Shown: in pieces, positions 52,204-61,202 of the stretch | Position numbering within the stretch: position 1 is the stretch's first letter | Layout: each line of letters opens with the position of its first letter | Source: Candidatus Aminicenantota bacterium | Lineage (GTDB): Bacteria; Acidobacteriota; Aminicenantia; Aminicenantales; Aminicenantaceae | Assembly (NCBI GenBank): GCA_020348385.1 | Contig: CP070750.1 | Coordinates: 4,044,239 to 4,108,238, forward strand | DNA length: 64,000 bases | Direction: 5' to 3' | The notes under the pieces: model-generated | Seen by the model: the letters and a program-made list of their open reading frames with translations, nothing else | Databases searched by the model: none | What the model was told of the DNA's origin: nothing | Position numbers and translations under genes: made by a program

Positions 52204-53778
52204 ATGTATGACAAAAAGCATGAAAAACATTTAAAAAGCATTATTCTCTCCCTTTTCAGCATTATTCTTCTAACGACCTTTCTGACTGCAGATATCCGAC
52301 TTCCGTCCGTCATTGGAAGCCACATGGTTGTGCAGCAGGACAAACCCATTAAAATATGGGGATGGGCCGTGCCGGGGGAAGGAATATCTGTGGTATTTGC
52401 AGACCAGAGGGCACAAACGTCGGTAAATAGCGATGGTATGTGGGAAGTCCAACTGAAAGCCATGAAAGCAGGAAAGAGCCCGCAAGAGATGACTATCACG
52501 GGCACCCAAAGCCCCGCAGTTCATCTGAATGACATCCATTTGGGTGAAGTTTGGATCTGTTCGGGACAGTCCAACATGGAATGGGAAATGTGGAGGACAC
52601 ACAGCCCTATCCCTGAAATCCAGCGTGCCGATTTCCCCCAAATACGCCTATTTCATGTTCCCCGAAAAGTTTCCGTCTTCCCATTGGAAGATGTGGAAGC
52701 GGAATGGGAGGTCTGTGCACCTCAAACCATACGGGATTTTTCAGCGGTTGCCTATTATTTCGGAAAGGAGCTTAGCCAAAAATTGGGTGTCCCGGTAGGA
52801 CTGATCAGTACGCGTTGGGGAGGAACACAGATCGAACCATGGACTCCGGTAATCGGTTTTCAGTCAGTCCCCGAACTCCGTGACATCCCTAAAGAAATGA
52901 AATCGGAGGACAACGAATACCGAACGGAATTGAAAAAACATCTGCAGGAACATAAAAATTGGCTGAAAATGGTGGAGGAGGCTCTTTTGCAGGGAAAAAA
53001 AATCCCTATTCAGCCGGACATTCCCCTCCATCCCCAGTATGACCCGCAGGCACCGACAGCCTTATACAATGCCATGATCCACCCGCTTATTCGATTTGGT
53101 ATACGAGGAGCTATCTGGTACCAGGGGGAATCCAACCGGAACGACGGATTGATCTATACCAAAAAAATGGAAGCCTTGATTACCGGCTGGCGGAGTGTGT
53201 GGGAATTGGGGGATTTTCCGTTTTTTTATGTTCAGCTGGCCCCGTATAACTATGGATACTTACTCAATGATGAAGAAAGTGACACCCTGGACTTCCACCG
53301 GCTTCCGCTGATATGGGAGGCCCAACTTCAAGCCCTGAAGATTCCTAACACAGGAATGACCGTCACAACCGATATCACCAACTTGTACGATATCCACCCC
53401 AAAAACAAAAGGGATGTGGGCTACCGGCTTTCACTCTGGGCTCTGGCGAAAACATATGGCCATAAGGATCTCGTTTATTCTGGGCCCTTGTATAAGTCCA
53501 TGTCTGTTGAGGGTAACAAAATCCGCATCCAGTTCGACCATGTGGGGAGCGGCCTTATTGCTCTGGACGACAGGCCATTATCTTGGTTTGCCATTGCCGG
53601 CCAAGATAGGACATTTTACAAAGCCAGGGCAGAAATCAGCGGCGCTTCGGTTTTGGCATGGAGTGAAAAAGTCTCTGGGCCTGTAGCCGTGCGATTTGGC
53701 TGGCATCAGCTGGCAACACCCAACCTGGGAAATAAGGAAGGGCTTCCGGCCTCTCCGTTTCGTACCGACCGCTGGTAG
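52204..53778 (+). CDS. Sialate O-acetylesterase-like enzyme
   Basis: 524 residues with a signal peptide (about 1-30). An N-terminal Ig-like segment (GSHMVVQQDKPIKIWGWAVPGE) is followed by an SGNH hydrolase with WICSGQSNMEWEM (nucleophile Ser) and WYQGESNRND, the sialate O-acetylesterase pattern. It removes O-acetyl groups from sialic acids or plant/host glycans in the periplasm. GCAAGGAGGCAAA precedes the ATG. It is monocistronic, divergent from the ABC operon. Confidence 0.9.
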   Translation: MYDKKHEKHLKSIILSLFSIILLTTFLTADIRLPSVIGSHMVVQQDKPIKIWGWAVPGEGISVVFADQRAQTSVNSDGMWEVQLKAMKAGKSPQEMTITGTQSPAVHLNDIHLGEVWICSGQSNMEWEMWRTHSPIPEIQRADFPQIRLFHVPRKVSVFPLEDVEAEWEVCAPQTIRDFSAVAYYFGKELSQKLGVPVGLISTRWGGTQIEPWTPVIGFQSVPELRDIPKEMKSEDNEYRTELKKHLQEHKNWLKMVEEALLQGKKIPIQPDIPLHPQYDPQAPTALYNAMIHPLIRFGIRGAIWYQGESNRNDGLIYTKKMEALITGWRSVWELGDFPFFYVQLAPYNYGYLLNDEESDTLDFHRLPLIWEAQLQALKIPNTGMTVTTDITNLYDIHPKNKRDVGYRLSLWALAKTYGHKDLVYSGPLYKSMSVEGNKIRIQFDHVGSGLIALDDRPLSWFAIAGQDRTFYKARAEISGASVLAWSEKVSGPVAVRFGWHQLATPNLGNKEGLPASPFRTDRW

Positions 53779-53795
53779 ACTATTAAGTCCCAACC

Positions 53796-54064
53796 TTTGT
53801 CCTTAGGTATGTTCGACACGACATTGAGGATCTAGCCTTTACGAATCGCTTTTCGAGGGTAACAATATGGTTGCCTCCATATTGTCGGCGATGTTGTATT
53901 GAGCACGACTTTGCTAAGCGATCAAAGACGCAGGAAAACAGGGGAACAGAAGCTGGAGTGGAAGAGATTTGGAGTTAACAGCTCAGTTCAGAGCCGCCGA
54001 GAAAAGCGGCGAGAGAATGGCGTTAAAGATCCTCACTATAGTGCAGAACATGCCTAATGGCAAA
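53796..54064. repeat. Intergenic structured repeat, family 1, copy C
   Basis: Ends TTTGTCCTTAGGTATGTTC (53796-53814) and GAACATGCCTAATGGCAAA (54046-54064) are inverted repeats that differ in base from copies A and B but still pair with each other. Internal: TTTTCGAGGG, a 9-bp hairpin ACAATATGG-TTGCCT-CCATATTGT (53862-53885), TGTATTGAGCACG, the second stem GCCGC-CGAGAAAA-GCGGC (53993-54010), then GAATGGCG. It fits exactly between the convergent esterase and SYLF genes. Confidence 0.8.
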
Positions 54065-54065
54065 T

Positions 54066-54785
54066 TCAAATTTTCGTGCTGGTGTATTCGGTCAAAATCT
54101 CTTTGAGTTCTTTCGCCACAGCCGGAATTTCCAATCTTTTTCCTCCGAATAAAATATCGTGGGCGCTGAGATAGTCCCAATCATAAAAGTTGGCATTGGC
54201 ATCCTCATCGATCTGGATCGCCGAGCCCTCCAAAGATACGCCTGCAAACAATCCCCGGCTCTTGGAATAAGAATAGATCTCTGCTTCCAATTCAATATCT
54301 GTGCTCACTTCAGCCCGGCGACCAAGAGGACCGGCAGCCACGGCTGCATCGGCACCCAAGGTAATTTTTCCTTCAGTGATCGATTCTATGCTTTTTTTCC
54401 GCTTGAACACCAGAATGACATCGATCGATTGAACCCCGATCTGCCATCCCACGCTCCCCCCGGCAATCCGGATAAAACAAGGATTCCCCCAGCGGCCTCT
54501 ATCGTCCCGGATAAGAAGAACGCCTTTGCCAAAACGGCCCCCGACAACCCAGGCAGCTTTGATCACCTTGGGGATAATGGCGATGCCAAAGGCCTTGTTC
54601 AACAAAGCCTCCGGAATCCCTTCCTCGGGGATCTCGATCATTTCTTCGATGACCTCGATGGCATCGTTCACTTTTTCCAATTCAGTAGTCTTGGATTTTG
54701 TCCTGCCCTGGATTCCTTCTGTTGTGAAAGTAACAATCAGCAAAAAAACCACAATAAAAATAAGCACCGTTGGTTTCTTCAACAT
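54066..54785 (-). CDS. SYLF-domain lipid-binding protein
   Basis: 239 residues with a signal peptide (about 1-24). The SYLF/YSC84-like core is seen in AFGIAIIPKVIKAAWVVGGRFGKGVLLIRDDRGRWGNPCFIRIAGGSVGWQIGVQSIDVILVF, then TLGADAAVAAGPLGR and AEIYSYSKSRGLFAGVSLEGS. Family members bind phosphoinositides or other acidic lipids, and bacterial ones are exported. GGGAGGCATTTC precedes the ATG. It is monocistronic. Confidence 0.9.
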   Translation of the reverse strand: MLKKPTVLIFIVVFLLIVTFTTEGIQGRTKSKTTELEKVNDAIEVIEEMIEIPEEGIPEALLNKAFGIAIIPKVIKAAWVVGGRFGKGVLLIRDDRGRWGNPCFIRIAGGSVGWQIGVQSIDVILVFKRKKSIESITEGKITLGADAAVAAGPLGRRAEVSTDIELEAEIYSYSKSRGLFAGVSLEGSAIQIDEDANANFYDWDYLSAHDILFGGKRLEIPAVAKELKEILTEYTSTKI

Positions 54786-54991
54786 GAAATGCCTCCCTAA
54801 AGAGCTACGAATAACCTAAAAAAATAGTTTACCCAATTCATTTTGCCGCTGTCAATTTCTGCCTGTATTTCGTGGGCTTCCCTATCCATGATATGGACAT
54901 TTCAAAAGGAGGGCACAGCGAAAGGGACCCATCAGAGATTTGACCCTAAAAATTCTCTATGATAAAAAGTTATTCCTGAAAGGAGATAAGC

Positions 54992-56695
54992 ATGAAAAAA
55001 TCTTTTGTTTTTCTTGTTTTTTGCGGACTTCTGATCACGTGTACGTGTATGTTAATGGTCGCATGCAAATCAGAAAGGGATTCAGTAACACCCCAAGGAG
55101 TGCTGGAAGTGGATAAGCTTTTCTCCCAATGGGATAAGCATGATTCTCCAGGAGCTGCCATTGCCGTTATCAAAGAAGGCAAAATCATTCACAAGAATGG
55201 ATATGGTGAATCTCAATTGGAATACAACATACCGATCACCCCTTCCACAATCTTCCATGTTGCTTCCGTATCCAAACAGTTCACAGCCTTCTCCATCGTC
55301 ATGCTGGCGAATGAGGGAAAATTATCCCTGGATGACAACATCCACCAATTCATTCCTGAAGTTCCCGATTTCGCGGAGACTATCACAATTCGACATCTCA
55401 TCCATCATGTAAGTGGGCTCCGAGATCAATGGGAACTTCTGGCCATGGCAGGCTGGAGGCTTGATGATGTCATCACAAAAGAGCATATCCTTATTGCAGT
55501 CAGGAATCAGGAAGAACTGAATTTTAAACCTGGTGAAGAATATCTATACTGCAACACAGGATATACTCTGCTTGCCGAGATAGTGGAGCGGGTAACAGGT
55601 CAATCGTTTCCCGAATGGACCAAGGAGAATTTATTCCAACCCCTTGGCATGTCAAACACTCACTTCCATGATGATCATCAGATGATCGTAAAAAACAGGG
55701 CTTATTCCTATGCCCCCTCAGAAAACAGCGGTTTTAAAAAAAGGGTATTGAGCTATGCAAATGTGGGAGCGACAAGTTTGTTCACGACTGTCGAGGATTT
55801 ATCCAAGTGGGCCAATAATTTCTTCACAAAAAAGGTAGGAGGGCCACTGGTTATTGCCCAGATGGAACAGCAAGGTGTTCTTAATAGTGGGGAAAAAATC
55901 GACTACGCCTTTGGTGTGAGCATCGGAAAATACAAAGGCTTGAAAACCGTTTCCCATAGTGGAGGCGATGCGGGATTCCGCAGTCACTTACTCCTATTCC
56001 CTGACCAAAAATTTGCCGTGGCCGTGCTCAGCAACTGCGGGAACATCAACACAGGACAACTGGCTCGACAGACTTCTGAAGTGTACCTAGGCAATTTTAT
56101 GGAAGAGGAACTGGAGGAGGTCAAAACGTCGGAGCGGAAAGTTGTCGACATCCCTTCCTCTGTTTTAGAGGTTTATGAGGGGAAATATGAGCTTGCGGAT
56201 GGCACTATATTGGTCCTCACGAAAGAAGGGGATCGTTTGATGGCGGAGCACCCAGCTGCGCCAGAAAAAATCCAGCTTTTTCCCGAGGCCATGGCCAAAT
56301 TTTTTATCAAAGAAGCGAATGCTCAGGTTCATTTCCATCCAGAAAAAGACGGTTATGTCGAGCGACTCACTCTTTTCATGGAGGGAAACGAGATAAAGGG
56401 GAAACGGATTAAAATCAAGGAGCTAACTCCAGAACAAATGCAAGGATATACAGGAGATTATTACAGCAGAGAGCTGGGTACATTTTATAAAATTATCCTG
56501 CAGGATAACAAACTTCTCGCTCGACATCGACGCCATGGAGACATCCCGCTGGTTTTGAATAAAAAAGACCTATTCACAGGGAGAAAGTGGTTCTTCCAAA
56601 AAGTTCGGTTCGTGAGGAATGAAAAACAAGAAATTTCAGAGTTTTTGTTAACCGGAGGACGGGTTAGAAACCTCCGCTTTATCAAGCAGCCATAA
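54992..56695 (+). CDS. Lipoprotein class-C beta-lactamase-like serine hydrolase
   Basis: 567 residues. The signal peptide ends in a lipobox-like VAC25. The hydrolase motifs are S92-V-S-K95, YCNTGY (YxN) and HSGGDAG (HxG). The last 190 residues are a beta-rich added domain. It is a paralogue by fold of the protein at 25589 and could act on peptidoglycan peptides, esters or beta-lactams. AAAGGAGATAAGC precedes the ATG. Confidence 0.85.
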   Translation: MKKSFVFLVFCGLLITCTCMLMVACKSERDSVTPQGVLEVDKLFSQWDKHDSPGAAIAVIKEGKIIHKNGYGESQLEYNIPITPSTIFHVASVSKQFTAFSIVMLANEGKLSLDDNIHQFIPEVPDFAETITIRHLIHHVSGLRDQWELLAMAGWRLDDVITKEHILIAVRNQEELNFKPGEEYLYCNTGYTLLAEIVERVTGQSFPEWTKENLFQPLGMSNTHFHDDHQMIVKNRAYSYAPSENSGFKKRVLSYANVGATSLFTTVEDLSKWANNFFTKKVGGPLVIAQMEQQGVLNSGEKIDYAFGVSIGKYKGLKTVSHSGGDAGFRSHLLLFPDQKFAVAVLSNCGNINTGQLARQTSEVYLGNFMEEELEEVKTSERKVVDIPSSVLEVYEGKYELADGTILVLTKEGDRLMAEHPAAPEKIQLFPEAMAKFFIKEANAQVHFHPEKDGYVERLTLFMEGNEIKGKRIKIKELTPEQMQGYTGDYYSRELGTFYKIILQDNKLLARHRRHGDIPLVLNKKDLFTGRKWFFQKVRFVRNEKQEISEFLLTGGRVRNLRFIKQP

Positions 56696-56745
56696 AAAAA
56701 TATGGTTCTTTTTTCGAAAAAGTTGCTCTAAAATCTTATAAGGCC

Positions 56746-57264
56746 ATGCAAAATTCTCTCGGAAAATGTTTTCTCATCATACTCATTCATTCTCTTCTTG
56801 CCTTTTTAATGTGCAGCGGACCAAAAACGGAGGAGGATCGGATCCGGGAACTGATGAAGGAGGCGGGCCAGCACATCGAAAAAAAGGATATCTCAAATCT
56901 CATGGGCCTTCTCTCCGATGATTATGCCGATTACCGAGGGCGGGACAAAACCCAAACAAAGGACATGGTCCAGACTTATTTCCGCGAGTTCAGAGGAATC
57001 GTCGTCCATGTGCTCGGCACGCGGATCGATGGAATAAACCCCGATGAAGCCTTCATCCGGACAGATACAGCCCTTTCCAGCGGAGCGGCTAAAGCCCTGC
57101 GTAAACTGGTGCCAGTATCCACCGATAACTATCGGTTCGAAATCGAGCTGGTCAAAAACCAAGGCCAATGGATGATCCGATACGCAGAGTGGCAACACAT
57201 CGGGATCGAAGAACTGTTTCCCGAATCCCTATCCATCCTTAAAAAGCTTTTCCCGGATAAGTAA
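56746..57264 (+). CDS. Exported NTF2-like small protein
   Basis: 172 residues, hydrophobic N-terminus with a cysteine in FLMCSG that may be a lipobox. The body resembles an NTF2/SnoaL-like cone: IRELMKEAGQHIEKKDISNLMGLLSDDYADYRG, then VVHVLGTRIDG and YRFEIELVKNQGQWMIRYAEW. Such domains bind small molecules or act as scaffolds. The function is unknown. It follows the serine hydrolase gene by 50 bases. Confidence 0.6.
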   Translation: MQNSLGKCFLIILIHSLLAFLMCSGPKTEEDRIRELMKEAGQHIEKKDISNLMGLLSDDYADYRGRDKTQTKDMVQTYFREFRGIVVHVLGTRIDGINPDEAFIRTDTALSSGAAKALRKLVPVSTDNYRFEIELVKNQGQWMIRYAEWQHIGIEELFPESLSILKKLFPDK

Positions 57265-57339
57265 CCTCACTCAGGATAAAGACAAAAAGGGTCTCATCGG
57301 ATATAATATTTTTTACCTGCAAACCTAAAGGAGAATAAC

Positions 57340-58272
57340 ATGGTTGACACAGCCACAACAATAACAAACATAACCACAGAGATCGTGATCATCGGGAGTG
57401 GGCCAGCAGGTTTGACAGCCGGGTTGTATACAGCACGCGCCGGAAGAAAAGCCCTGATATTGGAGGGCAGAGCGGCCTCCCGTTTGTCCATCGGATACAA
57501 GCTGGAAAACTATCCTGGATTCATCTCTATCGACAGCCAGGAACTCCTGCAAAAAATGCGAGAACATGCCGAGCATTTCGGCGCACAGATAAGGGCAGGC
57601 GATGCCATCAATTTCAGCCTGTCAACAGATCCCAAATACGTGACTACCAAGGATGCCTTGATCGAGGCCAAGGCAGTCATCATCGCCACAGGGCGAGGCC
57701 TTTCCAAAGCCAAGATGATCCCGGGAGAGGAAAAATTTTTAGGAATGGGAGTGAGTTACTGCGCCACCTGCGACGGTCCCCTGTTCCGCAGCCAGACCGT
57801 CGTGGCTCTGGGTAATACGGATGAGGCGGCCGAAGACATCTTAGCTCTCAAAGGAATGGACTGCGATGTGCGTTGGATCCCAGGGGAGCCAGAAATAAAG
57901 GTGTCAGAAGATCTTTTGAAGCAAATTACTGAAAAAGGGATTCCTCCCCTCAAAAAAACCAAGATTAAATCGATCGAAGGAGATCACCGGGTGAAAAAGG
58001 TGATCGTCGAAACCGAAAACAAGGAAGAAGAGCTGGACGTGCCGGCGATCTTCATCTTCAGAGAGATCCCGTCCACATCGCTTTTCGCCAAAGCTGGGGT
58101 GGAGCTGGACCATAGGCAGTGCATCAAAGTAGATCGGCAGCAGAAAACGAACCTGGACGGTGTGTTGGCAGCCGGCGATGTGACCTGCGGTGGTCTCCAG
58201 ATAGCCTCTGCCACCGGCGAAGGCTGTGTGGCCGCCATCCAGGCCATCAATTACGTCCGGAAAAAGTGGTGA
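57340..58272 (+). CDS. Thioredoxin-reductase-like flavoprotein
   Basis: 310 residues, usual for TrxB. The FAD site is IVIIGSGPAGLTAGLYTARAG, the redox centre YCATCDGPLF (CxxC), and the C-terminal DGVLAAGDVTCGGLQIASATGEGCVAA. The NADPH site is unusual: the usual VVGGGDSA is replaced by VALGNTDEAAEDI, so cofactor or partner specificity may differ, as in ferredoxin-dependent or flavin-type homologues. It reduces a thioredoxin-like protein. AAAGGAGAATAAC precedes the ATG. Confidence 0.85.
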   Translation: MVDTATTITNITTEIVIIGSGPAGLTAGLYTARAGRKALILEGRAASRLSIGYKLENYPGFISIDSQELLQKMREHAEHFGAQIRAGDAINFSLSTDPKYVTTKDALIEAKAVIIATGRGLSKAKMIPGEEKFLGMGVSYCATCDGPLFRSQTVVALGNTDEAAEDILALKGMDCDVRWIPGEPEIKVSEDLLKQITEKGIPPLKKTKIKSIEGDHRVKKVIVETENKEEELDVPAIFIFREIPSTSLFAKAGVELDHRQCIKVDRQQKTNLDGVLAAGDVTCGGLQIASATGEGCVAAIQAINYVRKKW

Positions 58273-58276
58273 GTCT

Positions 58277-59494
58277 TTAGCCCCAATCCAAACCTTCGGC
58301 GATTAAAGAATTCACACGGTCACCGATGTCGATCCCTCGGCGGCAGGAAGCAGCGCAATCGGAACATTCCCGGCAGACATCCAATCCCTTCTTTCCCGGC
58401 AATTCAGCGATAGTCGACCTCGCCTGGATTTGATTCCCGTATCCCCGAGCATACATATAGGCCCGCATCAGTTTGGGAATTTCGATGTTACTCGGACATG
58501 TTGGTACACAGGACCTGCAGTTCTGGCAGAACAGCGTGCCCCGCATGGATGCGGCCATCTGGAGGTCTCTCTGTTCTTGTCCGGTTAGCGTCAGGTCATT
58601 CATCACACCCATGTTCATATCCAGCTGGTCGAATGTGGTCATGCCGGGAATGGTCGTGCCCACATTTTCATCGTTAAGCACCCATTTGAGGGCTGCCTGG
58701 TTGTTGATCTCGGTATCCGGGTCTTGTTGGAGGCGTCTGCCACCTTGTGTTTTCATGGCAACGATCCCAACTCCCTTATTTGCCGCATACGCAATGGCCT
58801 TTTTTATGTCTTCTTTTTCCTCCAGGACATAATTGTATGCCACAAGAACGACATCGTATATGCCGGCGTCGGTGGTTGCCCGGATGACATTCGCCACATC
58901 TCTATGGGTGGAAGTCCCGATGAATCTTGCTTTTCCTTGTTCTTTTGCTTTGACAAGGGCATTCATCAAAGGTTCATAAATCGCCATCTGGGGGCTGTAG
59001 CAGCTGTGGAGATAAAGGATATCTACATAATCGGTGCGCAGCCGTTGGAGGCTTGTCTCAAGCTGAGTGAAAAGATTTTCCTCGGTGGCGGCGGGTTCTC
59101 TTTCGGTGCCCTTTAAAACAAAAACGCCTTTGTCCGAGTCCCGGGCGAAGCGCATTTTGGTCGCCACATAAACTTTGTCCCTGTCTCCTCTTCTCTCCAG
59201 GACCTCTCCGATAACTCTCTCACTATTGCCCCGGAGATAAAGATGGGCCGTGTCCAAATGAGTGATGCCCATATCCAACGCACGATTGATCAAATCCGGG
59301 CTGTCGGAGTTCATCACGCCAAAACTGACGATCGGGATCCGGAGATTGGTCCGGCCCAAAGTCCTGTAAATGATCTTCGGTTGCTGATCTTGACCGGCAA
59401 CACCTTTTGTCATAAACGGCGGTAAAAGCCCGGCCGAAACCAGTCCAAAAACCGACTTCCCAATAAAATCTCTTCTTTTCATACTCTGACCCAT
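58277..59494 (-). CDS. Tat-exported aldo/keto reductase with C-terminal ferredoxin-type clusters
   Basis: About 405 residues from ATG 59494 (AAAAGGAGGTCCCAAC before it); an upstream frame to 59677 is not needed. Tat signal MKRRDFIGKSVFGLVSAG. The aldo/keto reductase barrel has YRTLGRTNLRIPIVSFG, DTAHLYLRG, KM and YLHS. The C-terminal part carries CQNCRSCVPTCP and CRECSDCAASCRRG, two [4Fe-4S]-type motifs. The electron acceptor may be a periplasmic or membrane partner. It converges on the flavoprotein gene upstream. Confidence 0.88.
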   Translation of the reverse strand: MGQSMKRRDFIGKSVFGLVSAGLLPPFMTKGVAGQDQQPKIIYRTLGRTNLRIPIVSFGVMNSDSPDLINRALDMGITHLDTAHLYLRGNSERVIGEVLERRGDRDKVYVATKMRFARDSDKGVFVLKGTEREPAATEENLFTQLETSLQRLRTDYVDILYLHSCYSPQMAIYEPLMNALVKAKEQGKARFIGTSTHRDVANVIRATTDAGIYDVVLVAYNYVLEEKEDIKKAIAYAANKGVGIVAMKTQGGRRLQQDPDTEINNQAALKWVLNDENVGTTIPGMTTFDQLDMNMGVMNDLTLTGQEQRDLQMAASMRGTLFCQNCRSCVPTCPSNIEIPKLMRAYMYARGYGNQIQARSTIAELPGKKGLDVCRECSDCAASCRRGIDIGDRVNSLIAEGLDWG

Positions 59495-59704
59495 GTTGGG
59501 ACCTCCTTTTTCTCGAAACGAATTCAGCGCATTTTTTTCAAGACCAGCATTTTTTATGCCATATTGATATTTTTTGCAAGTCTTTGTTTTTAAATAGCTT
59601 GCATTCTTTCTGTCGGCAAGAGAATATCCCACACCTGGCAACATCGTAAATTTACTTAACATAAGCGGATTGCACAACTAGATTGGCTTGTAAATAATTC
59701 AGGT

Positions 59705-59725
59705 GTCCTGGATTATATCCAGGAC
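59705..59725. terminator. Perfect 9-bp hairpin
   Basis: GTCCTGGAT-TAT-ATCCAGGAC with a 3-base loop lies just before the tandem repeat array. It follows TTGTAAATAATTCAG (59688-59702), identical to the right end of family-2 copy 2. It may act as a terminator, but there is no T run. Confidence 0.4.
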
Positions 59726-59778
59726 GAGACCCTCCACCCCACCCTGCAATATTGGCCTCTTCCTCACATCCTTTAATA

Positions 59779-59871
59779 CTAGGGTGGGGTGGAGGGTCTA
59801 GGGTGGGGTGGAGGGTCTAGGGTGGGGTGGAGGGTCTAGGGTGGGGAGGAGGGTCTAGGGTGGGGTGGAGA
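59779..59871. repeat. G-rich tandem repeat, unit 19 bp
   Basis: Nearly five copies of CTAGGGTGGGGTGGAGGGT begin at 59779, 59798, 59817, 59836 and 59855. The fourth has one T-to-A change. An inverted copy, ACCCTCCACCCCACCCT, lies at 59729-59745, so a long hairpin or a G-quadruplex on the plus strand can form. The gap 59495-59876 holds no gene; it contains this array, the hairpin at 59705 and a solo family-2 end. Confidence 0.85.
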
Positions 59872-59876
59872 TCAGG

Positions 59877-61202
59877 CTAAAAGATTTTTTTGGGTTTGGG
59901 GATATATTTAAACAAGGACGATTTACTCTTGTCGTACAAGATTTTGCCGTTGATCAAGGTGTAATCTACGTATGTCCTGTAGTCGAATGGATTGCCGTCC
60001 AGGATGATAATATCGGCATCCTTACCCTCTTCGATGCTGCCGACACGATGGCTGATTCCCAGCAATTCGGCCGGCCAGAGGGTTATGGCTTTTAGGGCAT
60101 CTTTCTCATCCAATCCACCACGGATGGCGTAAGCGCCCGCCAGCGGAAAGGTCATCAGGTCTGTTCCGATGGTTCCACCAGGTCTAATATAGGGGTAGGA
60201 GTTAAGCACAGCAAATTTTATCCCGTTTTCCTTCTGGATCTGAGCATTCCTGATGTTCGAACCATTGGAAGGGATGGCATAAGGGTCCGGAGGGATGAAA
60301 GCTTCGGGCTGCAAAATGGTGGCAATGTTCCGACGTCCTATTTCCTCCGGCAAAAGCCAACCTTCTCCGGCTCCTACTATCTGAGCCTGCATGGAAAACT
60401 CGTCAACAAAGGCCAGAGTTTTCAGGATTTCCTTTTTCCTGCTCGCATTGAACCGCACCGGAAGCTCTCCTTTGAGCACAGCCACAAAATTGGCGATTTG
60501 CGGCGAAGCCACAGGAGGTTTTCCTTTTTTTATTTCTTTATTTGCCTCGTAGTCGTTTTCCTTTTCTATGTGATCTCTGGCTTGTTGAAAGAATCCTCTT
60601 AGCTCGTTTTTTTCCGAGGGTTTCAGCCTGATCATATCGATATACAGATAGGCCGGCTGTTTGATCAACATATCCTCGAGCTTCCCATAGGCAGGTTTGA
60701 TAACAGCATTCACGAAGGAATAGTTCTTTCTCATAGGTCCGGTACCGATGAAAAAAAACGGGCTGTAAGCCGTGATCCCTGAGGCAAGACAGAGACGAAG
60801 GTCCAGGCTGTAGGGATCCAGGTAATGGATGAGCTTGGGATTCTTGTCGTTCCGGACAGGAGCTCCCATTCCGATCGTATAAGACTGGGACACGATAAAC
60901 CCGGGCATAACCCGTTTATCTTTGGCATCCAGGACAAAAGCACCCTCGGGAGGAACGAGATTTTTTCCCACCTTCTGGATTTTTCCGTCTGCGATGAGAA
61001 TCATTCCCTGGTGTATGACACCTTTGGAGATGGTGTGGATGGTCCCGCCTTTGATCACAATAATGTCGCTTTTTTTGTCATGCCCAGGTTTTTTTTCAGC
61101 TTCCTGTTCGCTGTCCTGAAATATGCTGGCCGATGTATAAAAAGCAGGGTAAAGTAACGTCACCACCAAAAAACATACAAGAACCCATCTGCCGTTTTTC
61201 AT
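59877..61202 (-). CDS. Amidohydrolase-like protein with lost metal ligands
   Basis: 441 residues with a signal peptide (about 1-26). It has the imidazolonepropionase-type frame: KGGTIHTISKGVIHQGMILIADGKIQKVG, then MPGFIVSQSYTIGMGAP, and C-terminal GRRN-type LGISHRVGSIEEGKDADIIILDGNPFDYRTYVDYTLINGKILYD. The usual HxH metal site after PG is replaced by SQS, so the binuclear centre is probably absent. It may be a pseudo-enzyme or bind a ligand. It overlaps the upstream paralogue by 4 bases (ATGA), so it is coupled to it. Confidence 0.8.
   Translation of the reverse strand: MKNGRWVLVCFLVVTLLYPAFYTSASIFQDSEQEAEKKPGHDKKSDIIVIKGGTIHTISKGVIHQGMILIADGKIQKVGKNLVPPEGAFVLDAKDKRVMPGFIVSQSYTIGMGAPVRNDKNPKLIHYLDPYSLDLRLCLASGITAYSPFFFIGTGPMRKNYSFVNAVIKPAYGKLEDMLIKQPAYLYIDMIRLKPSEKNELRGFFQQARDHIEKENDYEANKEIKKGKPPVASPQIANFVAVLKGELPVRFNASRKKEILKTLAFVDEFSMQAQIVGAGEGWLLPEEIGRRNIATILQPEAFIPPDPYAIPSNGSNIRNAQIQKENGIKFAVLNSYPYIRPGGTIGTDLMTFPLAGAYAIRGGLDEKDALKAITLWPAELLGISHRVGSIEEGKDADIIILDGNPFDYRTYVDYTLINGKILYDKSKSSLFKYIPKPKKIF

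Noticed and set aside
59688-59702. Third full family-2 repeat
   Set aside because: Only one end (TTGTAAATAATTCAG) is present; I found no matching left end or interior.
59779-59871. CRISPR array
   Set aside because: The 19-bp units are directly adjacent with no spacers, and no cas genes are present.
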